Below are positions 8,303 through 15,381 of a DNA stretch of 23,773 bases, in pieces. The DNA is from DASWTL01 sp036402155. GTDB lineage: Bacteria > Bacteroidota > Bacteroidia > Sphingobacteriales > Sphingobacteriaceae. The DNA is taken from NCBI GenBank assembly GCA_036402155.1, contig DASWTL010000346.1, forward strand, positions 1 through 23,773. Direction: 5' to 3'. Below the pieces are notes generated by a model, which made no database searches, had not been told where the DNA came from, and saw only the letters and a list, made by a program, of their open reading frames with translations. How positions within the stretch are numbered: the first letter of the stretch is position 1; the number at the start of each line of letters is the position of its first letter. The translations under genes were made by a program, and so were the position numbers.

Positions 8303-9310
8303 ATGGAATTTTTCAATAATCATAACAAATTATATACAGCAGCATTTCTGCTTTTTCTTGCCCTTACATTATTTGTATGTATTGTGCCGGCCATAAATAA
8401 CCAAAATAGCAATGCACCTTTGCCCAATGCTATTCCTTTGAGTGAAGAGGCTACAAAAGGCAAGGCTGTGTTTATATCTAATGGTTGCGTAGCCTGCCAC
8501 ACTCAACAGGTACGAAATATTGACATGGATAAAACCTGGGGTTCCCGTCCCAGCATTGCTGCAGACTATGCAGATATTCATCGCACAGACTTCTGGCGCA
8601 ATACAGCAACCCTTATGGGTACAGAACGTACCGGCCCCGATCTTACTAATATCGGTTCCCGCCAGCCAAGTATGGAATGGAATTTGACGCATTTATATAA
8701 CCCGCGTATTGTGGTAAAAGAATCCATTATGCCTCCTTATCCGTGGTTGTTTACTATCAAAGACAAAGCTGAAGAAGGTGATGTGGTGGTGAGCGTTCCG
8801 CAGGAATATCTTAATGGGAAGAAAGGAAAGGTAATTGCAACAGAGGATGCTTTAAATCTTGTAGCATATCTTCAGTCGTTAAAACAAACTAAATTACCTG
8901 ATGGAACTCCGCAACCTGCATTTCTGTATAAAAAAGCTACGGATTTAACCTTGCCTGCGGAAGCCGGAGCAAAACCTGAATTAAATGGCGCCAGATTATA
9001 CGCTAATAATTGCCAAAGCTGTCATCAGGCAAACGGCGAAGGTTTAAGCGGTGCTTTCCCGCCGCTTAAAGGCAGTAAGATCGTTCTTGATGATAATCCT
9101 GAACTATTTGTTGACATCATTATGAATGGATATAATGCACGGCCTGACTTTGGAGAGATGCCGGCGGTTGGGAAAAATAATAATTTAAAACCGGAAGAGA
9201 TTGCGGCAATTATGAATCATGAAAGAACAAGCTGGGGAAACAATGGCAAGAAGGTTACTGCCGAAGAGGTTAGTAAGCTGATTGATTTAATAAACTCGCA
9301 GGCTCAATAA
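8303..9310 (+). CDS. ccoO: CcoO-like dihaem cytochrome c oxidase subunit with fused second cytochrome c domain
   Basis: A 335-residue membrane-anchored cytochrome c. One hydrophobic segment at about 11-31 anchors it. The first domain is CcoO-like: haem motif CVACH (C62, C65, H66), QQVRN, DFWRN, GTERTGPDLTNIG, and the Met ligand region SIMPPYPWLF (M143). A second class I cytochrome c domain follows from about 220, with CQSCH (C237, C240, H241) and probable Met ligand M286 in GEMPAVG. Ordinary CcoO has one haem and about 200 residues, and a separate CcoP carries the others. Here no CcoP gene is present, so the second domain may take over electron entry (inference). The gene starts 14 bp after the subunit I stop codon. 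The product sits in the cytoplasmic membrane with its haems in the periplasm. Cytochrome c maturation is required. Confidence 0.9.
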   Translation: MEFFNNHNKLYTAAFLLFLALTLFVCIVPAINNQNSNAPLPNAIPLSEEATKGKAVFISNGCVACHTQQVRNIDMDKTWGSRPSIAADYADIHRTDFWRNTATLMGTERTGPDLTNIGSRQPSMEWNLTHLYNPRIVVKESIMPPYPWLFTIKDKAEEGDVVVSVPQEYLNGKKGKVIATEDALNLVAYLQSLKQTKLPDGTPQPAFLYKKATDLTLPAEAGAKPELNGARLYANNCQSCHQANGEGLSGAFPPLKGSKIVLDDNPELFVDIIMNGYNARPDFGEMPAVGKNNNLKPEEIAAIMNHERTSWGNNGKKVTAEEVSKLIDLINSQAQ

Positions 9311-9356
9311 AGAACTCTGATATGCAGATAACTGATTTAATGTTTTAGAAATATCT

Positions 9357-9617
9357 ATGAAAAAATATCTTTTGATTTTACTTATGGCGCTATCCGGGTT
9401 TGTTGCAAAAGCCTGTCCGGTTTGTGACAAGCAACAACCGAAAGTTTTGCAGGGAATTACCCATGGGGCCGGTCCTCAAAGTCAATGGGACTATGTTATC
9501 ATATCATTTGCTGTTGTAATTGTTGTAATTACTCTTTTTTATTCTGTTAAATGGCTTTTTCGTCCTGATGAGAAAGCACAGGATCATATCAAACAAATTA
9601 TCATAAATGGGGAATAA
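9357..9617 (+). CDS. Small membrane protein with N-terminal CPVC motif, function unknown
   Basis: An 86-residue protein that I cannot assign to a named family. It has a signal peptide (about 1-19, ending AKA) followed at once by CPVC (C20, C23), so the mature protein may begin with a CXXC pair. A short polar stretch with QQPKVLQGITHGAG (H36) follows, then one membrane segment at about 46-67 and a charged cytoplasmic tail. The site before C20 is not a good lipobox, because Lys stands at -2. It lies 46 bp after the CcoO-like gene and overlaps or abuts the next gene, so it belongs to the oxidase transcript. It could be an accessory subunit in the manner of CcoQ/CcoH, or a copper or haem chaperone using the CXXC pair. 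Both are guesses from position and shape. Confidence 0.75.
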   Translation: MKKYLLILLMALSGFVAKACPVCDKQQPKVLQGITHGAGPQSQWDYVIISFAVVIVVITLFYSVKWLFRPDEKAQDHIKQIIINGE

Positions 9618-9618
9618 T

Positions 9619-10032
9619 ATGGAAGAGAAAAGTAAAATATACATATTTATTGATGATGAGGTAAAACCTGTTGCAGAGCTGGTTTCTCCGGTTAATTTTG
9701 ATCTGGATACCTCTAAATTAGTGGATGGCAAGCATACCCTGCGGATAGTGAGTAAGGATCCGACCGGAAAGGAAGGAATTCGCATTATCCCTTTCGAAGT
9801 TAGAAATGGTCCGGCTATAGACATTGAAGGAATTAAAGAAAATGCTGTTGTAGATGGTGTTATCCCAATTATGATCAATGCCTATGGAAAAGGAAATCAA
9901 AAGAACTTCCTGATTGTGGGTAGTGAAACGCCACAAAGTATACCGTTCTGGATATTTATTTTGCTTATTCTGTTTGTAGCGTGGGCAATTTATTTTCATA
10001 TTACGTCCTCTTCAGTGAGCCTGTTTAATTAA
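9619..10032 (+). CDS. Ig-like domain protein with C-terminal membrane anchor, oxidase cluster
   Basis: A 137-residue protein of unknown role. I choose the ATG at 9619, one base after the previous stop codon; an ATG at 9607 would add only MGNN and overlap the previous gene by 11 bases. Residues about 5-65 look like a bacterial Ig-like beta domain: VDGKHTLRIVSKDPTG (35-50) fits the common DGxHxLxVxAxDxxGN pattern. A second beta-rich part runs to about 105. One membrane segment at about 108-127 ends the protein, with a short tail. No N-terminal signal peptide is seen, so the topology is unclear: the Ig part would be cytoplasmic unless it is translocated N-first. Such anchored beta domains beside oxidases can act as assembly factors or extra subunits, but this is inference only. 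Confidence 0.7.
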   Translation: MEEKSKIYIFIDDEVKPVAELVSPVNFDLDTSKLVDGKHTLRIVSKDPTGKEGIRIIPFEVRNGPAIDIEGIKENAVVDGVIPIMINAYGKGNQKNFLIVGSETPQSIPFWIFILLILFVAWAIYFHITSSSVSLFN

Positions 10033-10048
10033 CAGGATCTAATGATGG

Positions 10049-10057
10049 TATCTTTGT
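10049..10057 (+). promoter_or_regulatory. Possible internal -7 promoter element before the cytochrome c lipoprotein
   Basis: TATCTTTGT matches TAnnTTTGY fully but ends directly against the ATG at 10058. If it is active, transcription would begin at about 10062, inside the first codons. Translation would then begin at the in-frame ATG at 10082 (residue 9). It may also be a chance match in a 25-bp gap. Confidence 0.35.
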
Positions 10058-10507
10058 ATGAAAAAAAATCCTTCGCAATGTATGCTTTACGGAGAATTAT
10101 GTAAATACTATTTTTTATCATTTTTACTATCAGGCCTTTTCCTCCTGACATCCTGTGATGCAAGAGAACCAAAAAACCGGCGGGCTAAAGTGGATTATAT
10201 AAAAGAAATTCCCGGCGAAAATGATTCAATACCGGTGGCTATAGCAGAGAAAGGTGAAGTGCTTATTGCGTATTCAGATTGTTACACATGTCATAAGAAA
10301 AACGAAAAATCAATAGGTCCGGCATTCCGGGATGTGGCCAGAAGATATCCTGTACAGCAGGTATATATTAATATGCTGGCTCAGAAGATTATTTATGGCG
10401 GCAGTGGTGGCTGGGGACAGGCAATGATGAGCCCTCACCCAAATCTTACTCCTGATGATGCTAAGGTAATGGCAAGCTATATTCTTTCGTTAAAGGAAGA
10501 ATTATAA
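10058..10507 (+). CDS. Monohaem cytochrome c lipoprotein
   Basis: A 149-residue class I cytochrome c, probably the electron donor to the oxidase encoded upstream. The N-terminus has a hydrophobic run at about 18-32 and a lipobox LTSC with C33, so the mature protein should be lipid-anchored on the periplasmic side. The haem motif is CYTCH (C75, C78, H79), followed by KSIGPAF, typical of cytochrome c551/c552-like proteins. The second ligand is probably M123 or M124 in the QAMMSPHP segment. Two starts are possible: 10058, or the in-frame ATG at 10082 (residue 9), which leaves a more normal signal peptide. It follows the Ig-like gene by 25 bp. Its size and motif order fit small soluble-domain donors found beside oxidases in Bacteroidota. 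Confidence 0.87.
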   Translation: MKKNPSQCMLYGELCKYYFLSFLLSGLFLLTSCDAREPKNRRAKVDYIKEIPGENDSIPVAIAEKGEVLIAYSDCYTCHKKNEKSIGPAFRDVARRYPVQQVYINMLAQKIIYGGSGGWGQAMMSPHPNLTPDDAKVMASYILSLKEEL

Positions 10508-10585
10508 AGCCGATATAAAAAATATAAAAAACTATTCAAACAGGGTACTGTCTCATTACACATATCTCAATACTCATATCTATCT

Positions 10586-10972
10586 ATGAAACAAGACATA
10601 ACAAATTTGGAAGATATCAAATTATTCGTAAACGAATTTTATGATAAAGTGCAGCAGGATGATGTTATAGGCCCTGTTTTTACCAGCGTAATAAAAGATT
10701 GGGGTCCACATCTGGAAAAGATGTACCTGTTCTGGAACGCTGCGTTATTCGGTATTCCTGGTTTTAAGGGTAATCCGTTTGCCAAACATGCTCCATTACC
10801 CATTAACAGTGAGCATTTTGATAGGTGGCTTCTCTTATTTAATGAAACTATCGACGCTAATTTCGCGGGTAAGGTGGCTACGGATGCTAAAAACAGGGCA
10901 CAATTAATGGCTTTTATGTTTTTGAGCCGGCTTCAGAATATGACCGGTGGTCCTGATAAAGTAATTGTGTAA
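10586..10972 (+). CDS. Group III truncated haemoglobin (first of a tandem pair)
   Basis: A 128-residue cytoplasmic globin of the group III (P-type) truncated class. By comparison with Campylobacter jejuni Ctb, recalled from memory, the key residues are kept: Y19 (B10) in EFYDKV, distal H42 (E7) in PHLEKM, proximal H68 (F8) in AKHAPLP, and W81 (G8) in HFDRWL. The LFW segment at 48-50 is also typical. Members bind oxygen and NO and are linked to nitrosative stress or low-oxygen chemistry. A 78-bp AT-rich gap separates it from the cytochrome gene, which leaves room for a separate promoter, although no full TAnnTTTG is seen there. The next gene is a diverged copy that starts one base after this stop codon. 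The short tail after 115 differs between the two copies. Confidence 0.92.
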   Translation: MKQDITNLEDIKLFVNEFYDKVQQDDVIGPVFTSVIKDWGPHLEKMYLFWNAALFGIPGFKGNPFAKHAPLPINSEHFDRWLLLFNETIDANFAGKVATDAKNRAQLMAFMFLSRLQNMTGGPDKVIV

Positions 10973-10973
10973 T

Positions 10974-11360
10974 ATGGGTGCGGAACACAATGACAATAAT
11001 GATATTCTTACTGAAGCTGATATTGAGCTGTTAGTCAATACGTTCTACACGAAGGTAAGGCAGGATGATATTCTGGCGGAAGTGTTTAATGACGTAATAA
11101 AAGACAAATGGGACATTCACTTAAAACGGATGACCGATTTTTGGTCCACCATTCTTCTGTATACAAAAAAATATAAAGACGATCCATTACCTAAGCACAT
11201 GCCATTGCCGATAGGACAGGAGCATTTTGACAGGTGGCTGCAGCTTTTTAATGAAACCATTGACATGCTGTTTGAAGGCCAGATTGCTGAGAACGCACGT
11301 AAAAGGGCTAACAGTATTGCCAGAATTATGAAGGCTGTTAAAGGGATATCTGAAAATTAA
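10974..11360 (+). CDS. Group III truncated haemoglobin (second of a tandem pair)
   Basis: A 128-residue globin paralogous to the gene before it. I set the start at the ATG at 10974 (MGAEHN); a TTG three codons earlier would overlap the previous gene. Key residues by the Ctb comparison are Y25 (B10), H49 (E7) in DIHLKRM, H75 (F8) in PKHMPLP, and W88 (G8) in HFDRWL. The two copies share FNETID and EHFDRWL but differ in much of the rest, so the duplication is old. The pocket region differs: this copy has LLYTKKYKDDPLP where the first has ALFGIPGFKGNPF. They may therefore bind different ligands or work at different rates (inference). The one-base gap implies coupled translation. Confidence 0.92.
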   Translation: MGAEHNDNNDILTEADIELLVNTFYTKVRQDDILAEVFNDVIKDKWDIHLKRMTDFWSTILLYTKKYKDDPLPKHMPLPIGQEHFDRWLQLFNETIDMLFEGQIAENARKRANSIARIMKAVKGISEN

Positions 11361-11396
11361 CTCGGTTTAAAGTGAACTGATTCTTATCTGAAATTT

Positions 11397-11723
11397 GTGG
11401 CAGACACCGGGAAAAATATCCAAATAACCATTTTTTATGACGGGCAAACTCATATTGTAAGAACGTATCCTAATGAGTATCGTAATTTGATGATGCTGAT
11501 CTATGATAAGATTTGTATTGAGGATTTTGGAGATTGCCTGGGAATGGGCAAGTGCGGTACGTGCTTAATTGAAATTATCGGAGCTCATGATGAGCTTACA
11601 TCGTTTGACAGAAACGAAGAAACAACGATTGCTAAGGCAGGAATAGAGGGTAAAAATTTACGCCTGGCCTGTCAGATATTAATTGATCATCATCTCAACG
11701 GGCTTCAAGTGAATGTCAAATAA
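11397..11723 (+). CDS. Adrenodoxin-type 2Fe-2S ferredoxin
   Basis: A 108-residue soluble ferredoxin with the fold order of vertebrate/bacterial-type 2Fe-2S proteins. The cluster ligands are C47-x5-C53-x2-C56 in DCLGMGKCGTC, and C92 in LRLACQ, 35 residues after C56. The start codon is GTG (MADTGK...); no ATG lies between it and residue 32, which would be too late for the first beta strands. The gene ends the plus-strand cluster and lies 36 bp after the second globin, so a natural guess is that it delivers electrons to the globins or to a reductase working with them. No reductase gene is present nearby. It meets the pdxH gene tail to tail, with about 30 bp between the stop codons. Confidence 0.87.
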   Translation: MADTGKNIQITIFYDGQTHIVRTYPNEYRNLMMLIYDKICIEDFGDCLGMGKCGTCLIEIIGAHDELTSFDRNEETTIAKAGIEGKNLRLACQILIDHHLNGLQVNVK

Positions 11724-11754
11724 AAATCGTTCCTGATAACACTGAGTCGTTAAT

Positions 11755-12432
11755 TCAGGGAGCAAGACGATCTATTTTCCACCCGCTACTTTCTTGCCGG
11801 CTAAATAAGAAACGATCATGTAAGCGGTTGGCCCTGTTTTGCCAGAATTCAATGTGGTCGGGGATTAAACGATATCTCACCCAATGCGGCGGTCGGGGAA
11901 CGGAACTGCCTTTATACTTTCTTTCCAGTTGTTCAATGGCTTCTATAAAAATTTTACGGTTGGTTAGAACACTGCTTTGCTCCGATGCCCATGCGCCTAT
12001 CTGACTTGCTCTGGGACGCGTTGCAAAATATTCATCTGATTCACGGTCGTTGATTTTTTCTACAGCCCCTTCTATTCTCACCTGCTTACCCAGTTTATTC
12101 CAGAAAAAAGTTAGTGATGCAAACTTGTTGCCCGCTAATTCTTTTCCTTTTCTGCTGTTTTCATTGCTGAAAAAAATAAACCCATGTTCGTTAAATCCTT
12201 TTAGAAGAACCATTCGTGCAGAAGGCCTGCCACTACTGTTAGCAGTTGATAATGTCATGGCTTCATAAAATGAAATGTTCGCTTTTTTAGCTTGTTTATA
12301 CCATTGTGCAAATTGCGATATCGGATCAGCGCTGATATTACTTTCTGAAAGAAATATACCCGGTGTAAATGTTTCCTGCAGTTTAAGTTTCGCAAAATGC
12401 AGAATAATTCTCAACGGGTATTTTCCGAACAT
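11755..12432 (-). CDS. pdxH: Pyridoxamine/pyridoxine 5'-phosphate oxidase
   Basis: A 225-residue FMN enzyme that oxidises pyridoxamine or pyridoxine 5'-phosphate to pyridoxal 5'-phosphate in vitamin B6 synthesis and salvage. Clear signatures are SARMVLLKG (71-79), FFSNENSRKGKEL (87-99, FMN phosphate contact), RPRASQIGAWASEQSS in the middle, and the C-terminal FWQNRANRLHDRF with the PLP-contacting Arg and His. The length fits the family (about 215-225). The N-terminal 15 or so residues (MFGKYPLRIILHF) are more hydrophobic than usual, so the true start could lie slightly downstream; the conserved part begins near FTPGIF. The ATG lies 11 bp after the korB stop codon, which suggests co-transcription, although there is no metabolic link to KorAB. 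Confidence 0.95.
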   Translation of the reverse strand: MFGKYPLRIILHFAKLKLQETFTPGIFLSESNISADPISQFAQWYKQAKKANISFYEAMTLSTANSSGRPSARMVLLKGFNEHGFIFFSNENSRKGKELAGNKFASLTFFWNKLGKQVRIEGAVEKINDRESDEYFATRPRASQIGAWASEQSSVLTNRKIFIEAIEQLERKYKGSSVPRPPHWVRYRLIPDHIEFWQNRANRLHDRFLFSRQESSGWKIDRLAP

Positions 12433-12443
12433 AGACAGGTTCT

Positions 12444-13484
12444 TTAAAAGATATGCCAGATCTTATTGCCGGATAAGATCTTATTTAATGGAATTTTTCC
12501 GGTTGCCTTATTTATGTCAGCTATTTGCTGTTCTAATCCATCCTCGTAAGTAGGCCGTTCATCTGCATACAATATCCCAAAAGGACGGGGGAAATATTCA
12601 CCCTCAAACGAAGTGTCAAAGAACCGCGAAAGGAGGTTCGCTTTCGTTTTATCTTTTTCATCGTGTATCCATAGTTCGTCTACCGAAATTCCACTTTCAG
12701 GAATGTTTACAATTACCGGGGTCAGTCCTTCCAGCCTAATACCTTTCTCCTGGTTATTGCCGAAGATCAATGGTTTGCCATGTTCCACAAAAATCGCTTC
12801 ATCTTTCTTGGTCTCTTTATCAGAGAAGGTGAAGAACGCGGCATCATTAAATACAGGGCAGTTTTGGTAAACTTCCACAAACGACGTTCCTTTAAACTCA
12901 TGCGCTCTTTTTAAAACAGCCTGCATATGTTTTGGGTCGCGGTCAAGCGTACGTGAAACAAAAGATGCTTTTGCGCCCAGGGCTAATTCTGACGGATTAA
13001 ATGGTTCTTCAACTGATCCATAAGGAGTGGTTTTTGTAACCTTGCCTTTTTCTGAAGTGGGAGAATACTGACCTTTTGTTAAACTGTAAATCTGATTATT
13101 GAATACCAGGTAATTCAGATCGAAATTTTTGCGCAGACTGTGAATAAAGTGGTTTCCGCCAATCGATAAGGAGTCGCCGTCACCGGATATTACCCATACG
13201 CTTAGATCGGGATTGGCAGCTTTTACACCGGAAGCTATAGCGGCAGCTCTTCCATGAATGCTGTGAAGACCATAGGTATCCATGTAGTAAGTGAACCGCG
13301 AAGAGCAGCCTATCCCCGAAATAAATACAAATTTTTCTTTCGGCACTCCCAGATCCGGGAAAACGGTTTGAACCTGCTTTAATATCGAGTAATCTCCGCA
13401 ACCGGGACACCACTTTACATCCATACTGGACGCGAAATCATTAGCAGCTAATTTATTTTTTGGTTCTATTGTAAGCGTGTCCAT
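12444..13484 (-). CDS. korB: 2-oxoacid:ferredoxin oxidoreductase beta subunit (2-oxoglutarate type)
   Basis: A 346-residue subunit that carries thiamine diphosphate and the proximal 4Fe-4S cluster. Visible motifs are KWCPGCGDY (C26, C29), GIGCSSR (C60), and C209 in YQNCPVF, which together give four cysteines for the cluster. The thiamine-binding run opens with GDGDSLSIGG (101-110) and closes with FNN (128-130). QIYSLTKGQYSPTS right after it is usual for the 2-oxoglutarate/2-oxoacid class. With KorA it would oxidise 2-oxoglutarate to succinyl-CoA and reduce ferredoxin, or run in reverse. Substrate choice between 2-oxoglutarate and pyruvate is inferred from sequence style, so the symbol is tentative. 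It starts 7 bp after korA ends. The last 40 or so residues (from ADERPTYEDGLEQQ) are typical of the long beta form. Confidence 0.93.
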   Translation of the reverse strand: MDTLTIEPKNKLAANDFASSMDVKWCPGCGDYSILKQVQTVFPDLGVPKEKFVFISGIGCSSRFTYYMDTYGLHSIHGRAAAIASGVKAANPDLSVWVISGDGDSLSIGGNHFIHSLRKNFDLNYLVFNNQIYSLTKGQYSPTSEKGKVTKTTPYGSVEEPFNPSELALGAKASFVSRTLDRDPKHMQAVLKRAHEFKGTSFVEVYQNCPVFNDAAFFTFSDKETKKDEAIFVEHGKPLIFGNNQEKGIRLEGLTPVIVNIPESGISVDELWIHDEKDKTKANLLSRFFDTSFEGEYFPRPFGILYADERPTYEDGLEQQIADINKATGKIPLNKILSGNKIWHIF

Positions 13485-13491
13485 ATGAGTA

Positions 13492-15366
13492 TTATTTTAA
13501 TAATTCGGCTATTTTAGCTTTTAATTCGGTGGTAGTATAAGGGAGACCCTGAACTTTAGGAAGTCCGGTCGCCGGAACCAGATATTTCGCTCTGATCAGC
13601 TGTAATAATTGACCCGAATTCATTTCAGGTATTAAAATCTTCTCATACCCCTGTAACAGTTCGCCCAGGTTTTTAGGTAATGGATTAATATAGCGGAGAT
13701 GAATATGAGCTACATCATAGCCTTCTTTTAAAGATTCGCGAACAGCAGTTTTTATAGCGCCATAAGTTGATCCCCAACCCAGTATCAGGAGTTTGGCTTT
13801 TTCATTACCTGAGTCAGCCTTAGCTAGTGGGATACTATCTGCTATTTTCTCAATTTTTGCAGCACGCAGACGAACCATCTTTTCATGATTCAATGGATCG
13901 TAGGAGACGTTTCCTGTTTCATCCTCTTTCTCCAATCCGCCTATACGATGCTCTAATCCCCGTGTTCCGGGTTTGATCCACGGACGTACAAGTTCTTCAT
14001 TACGTTTATATGGCAATAAGCAATCATCAACTCCATTTGGTTTACTCAAAAAGTCAACCTTAATGGCCTTTAACTGATCTTCTGTCGGAAACTGCCATGG
14101 TTCTGAACCGTTCGCTATGTAACCATCGGTTAACAAGATAACCGGCGTCATGTGCTCAACAGCGATTCTGCAGGCTTCATAGGCCATGTTAAAGCAATCG
14201 GATGGTGAAGTGGCTGCCAGAACCGGTAGCGGAGATTCTCCATGTCGTCCATGCATAGCCATCAGCAGATCAGCCTGTTCTGTTTTAGTTGGTAAACCGG
14301 TTGACGGACCTCCGCGCTGAACATTCACTATGACCAGTGGAATTTCCAGAATGGTAGCCAGACCTATTGCTTCGGTCTTTAATGCCATTCCGGGGCCGGA
14401 TGTTGTTGTTACAGCCAGGTTTCCGGCGTATGAAGCCCCGATAGCGGAGCAAACGCCCGCGATCTCATCTTCTGCCTGGAAGGTTTTAACGTTATTGGCT
14501 TTATATTTTGAGAGTTCCTGGAAGATATCTGTTGCAGGAGTTATCGGGTATGAGCCAATAAATAAGGGCAGCCCGGATTTCTCTGCTGCTGCAATTAAAC
14601 CGATAGCCGTAGCGTGATTACCGGTGATGTTGCGATAAGCTCCTTTGGGTAATTTGGCAGCATTTACTTTATACCGTGTGTTGAATATTTCGGTATTTTC
14701 TCCATAGTTCCATCCGGATCTTAATGCCAAAATATTTGCATCCCTGATATCGGGTTTTTTAGCAAATTTTTCTTCAGCAAATTTGATGGTGGCGTCTAAA
14801 GATTTGTCAAACATCCAGAAAAGCAGGCCCAGGATAAACATATTCTTTGATCGCTCAATATCCTTTGTTGATAATCCTGATTCTGCCAGGCAGTCTTTCG
14901 TATGTTTTGTAACATCAACTTTATGAACCGTATAATTCTCAAGAGATCCGTCTTCCAATGGATTCACTCCATCCGGGTAACGCGCGAGGCCAAGATTTTT
15001 ACGATCAAAGCCTGAGGTATTTGCAACGATTATTCCACCTTTTTTAAGCCTTGGTAAATCTACTTTCAAAGCAGCGGCATTCATTACAACCAATACATCA
15101 TAATTATCTCCCGGAGTTAGAATTTCTTTACTTCCAAAATGTACCTGGAACCCTGAGACTCCGGCAATTGTACCCGTAGGTGCCCTGATCTCGGATGGGT
15201 AATCCGGGAATGTACTTAAATCATTACCTAATAAAGCTGTAGTGTCCGAAAATTGCATTCCTGTGAGCTGCATTCCATCTCCGGAATCTCCTGAAAAGCG
15301 TACCACAACACTTTCAGCTTCTTTTATTACAACAGATGGATCAGCTTTTTTTTCAATATTTTCCAT
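13492..15366 (-). CDS. korA: 2-oxoacid:ferredoxin oxidoreductase alpha subunit (fused gamma-alpha)
   Basis: A 624-residue subunit made of a gamma domain (about 15-205) fused to the alpha domains. The gamma part opens with VRFSGDSGDGMQLTG, the standard nucleotide/CoA-type loop of this family. The alpha part starts near ATAIGLIAAA and SYPITPATDI, then has TTTSGPGMALKTEAIGLA and VNVQRGGPSTGLPTKTEQ, all highly conserved. A transketolase C-terminal-like domain ends the protein. I take the ATG at 15366 as start (MENIEKK); a TTG four codons upstream would also be open but is less likely. The gene starts 15 bp after the ferredoxin gene and 7 bp before korB. Ferredoxin, KorA and KorB therefore form one functional unit in which ferredoxin receives the electrons. 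Confidence 0.95.
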   Translation of the reverse strand: MENIEKKADPSVVIKEAESVVVRFSGDSGDGMQLTGMQFSDTTALLGNDLSTFPDYPSEIRAPTGTIAGVSGFQVHFGSKEILTPGDNYDVLVVMNAAALKVDLPRLKKGGIIVANTSGFDRKNLGLARYPDGVNPLEDGSLENYTVHKVDVTKHTKDCLAESGLSTKDIERSKNMFILGLLFWMFDKSLDATIKFAEEKFAKKPDIRDANILALRSGWNYGENTEIFNTRYKVNAAKLPKGAYRNITGNHATAIGLIAAAEKSGLPLFIGSYPITPATDIFQELSKYKANNVKTFQAEDEIAGVCSAIGASYAGNLAVTTTSGPGMALKTEAIGLATILEIPLVIVNVQRGGPSTGLPTKTEQADLLMAMHGRHGESPLPVLAATSPSDCFNMAYEACRIAVEHMTPVILLTDGYIANGSEPWQFPTEDQLKAIKVDFLSKPNGVDDCLLPYKRNEELVRPWIKPGTRGLEHRIGGLEKEDETGNVSYDPLNHEKMVRLRAAKIEKIADSIPLAKADSGNEKAKLLILGWGSTYGAIKTAVRESLKEGYDVAHIHLRYINPLPKNLGELLQGYEKILIPEMNSGQLLQLIRAKYLVPATGLPKVQGLPYTTTELKAKIAELLK

Positions 15367-15381
15367 GAGGATATGCAATTA

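Noticed and set aside
5597..10533. Shared ATAAAAAACT before the Rrf2 gene (5597-5606) and before the first globin (10524-10533) as a common operator
   Set aside because: It is a 10-base match in very A-rich DNA with no symmetry, so chance is a sufficient explanation.
10965..10973. TTG start for the second globin
   Set aside because: It would overlap the previous gene. The ATG at 10974 gives one-base spacing and a normal length.
11736..11763. CCTGA/TCAGG inverted repeat between the convergent ferredoxin and pdxH genes as a bidirectional terminator
   Set aside because: The stem is 5 bp, the loop is about 18 bases, and there is no T-run on either side.
15367..15378. TTG start for korA adding four residues
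   Set aside because: The next in-frame ATG at 15366 gives a normal N-terminus, and no upstream signal favours TTG.
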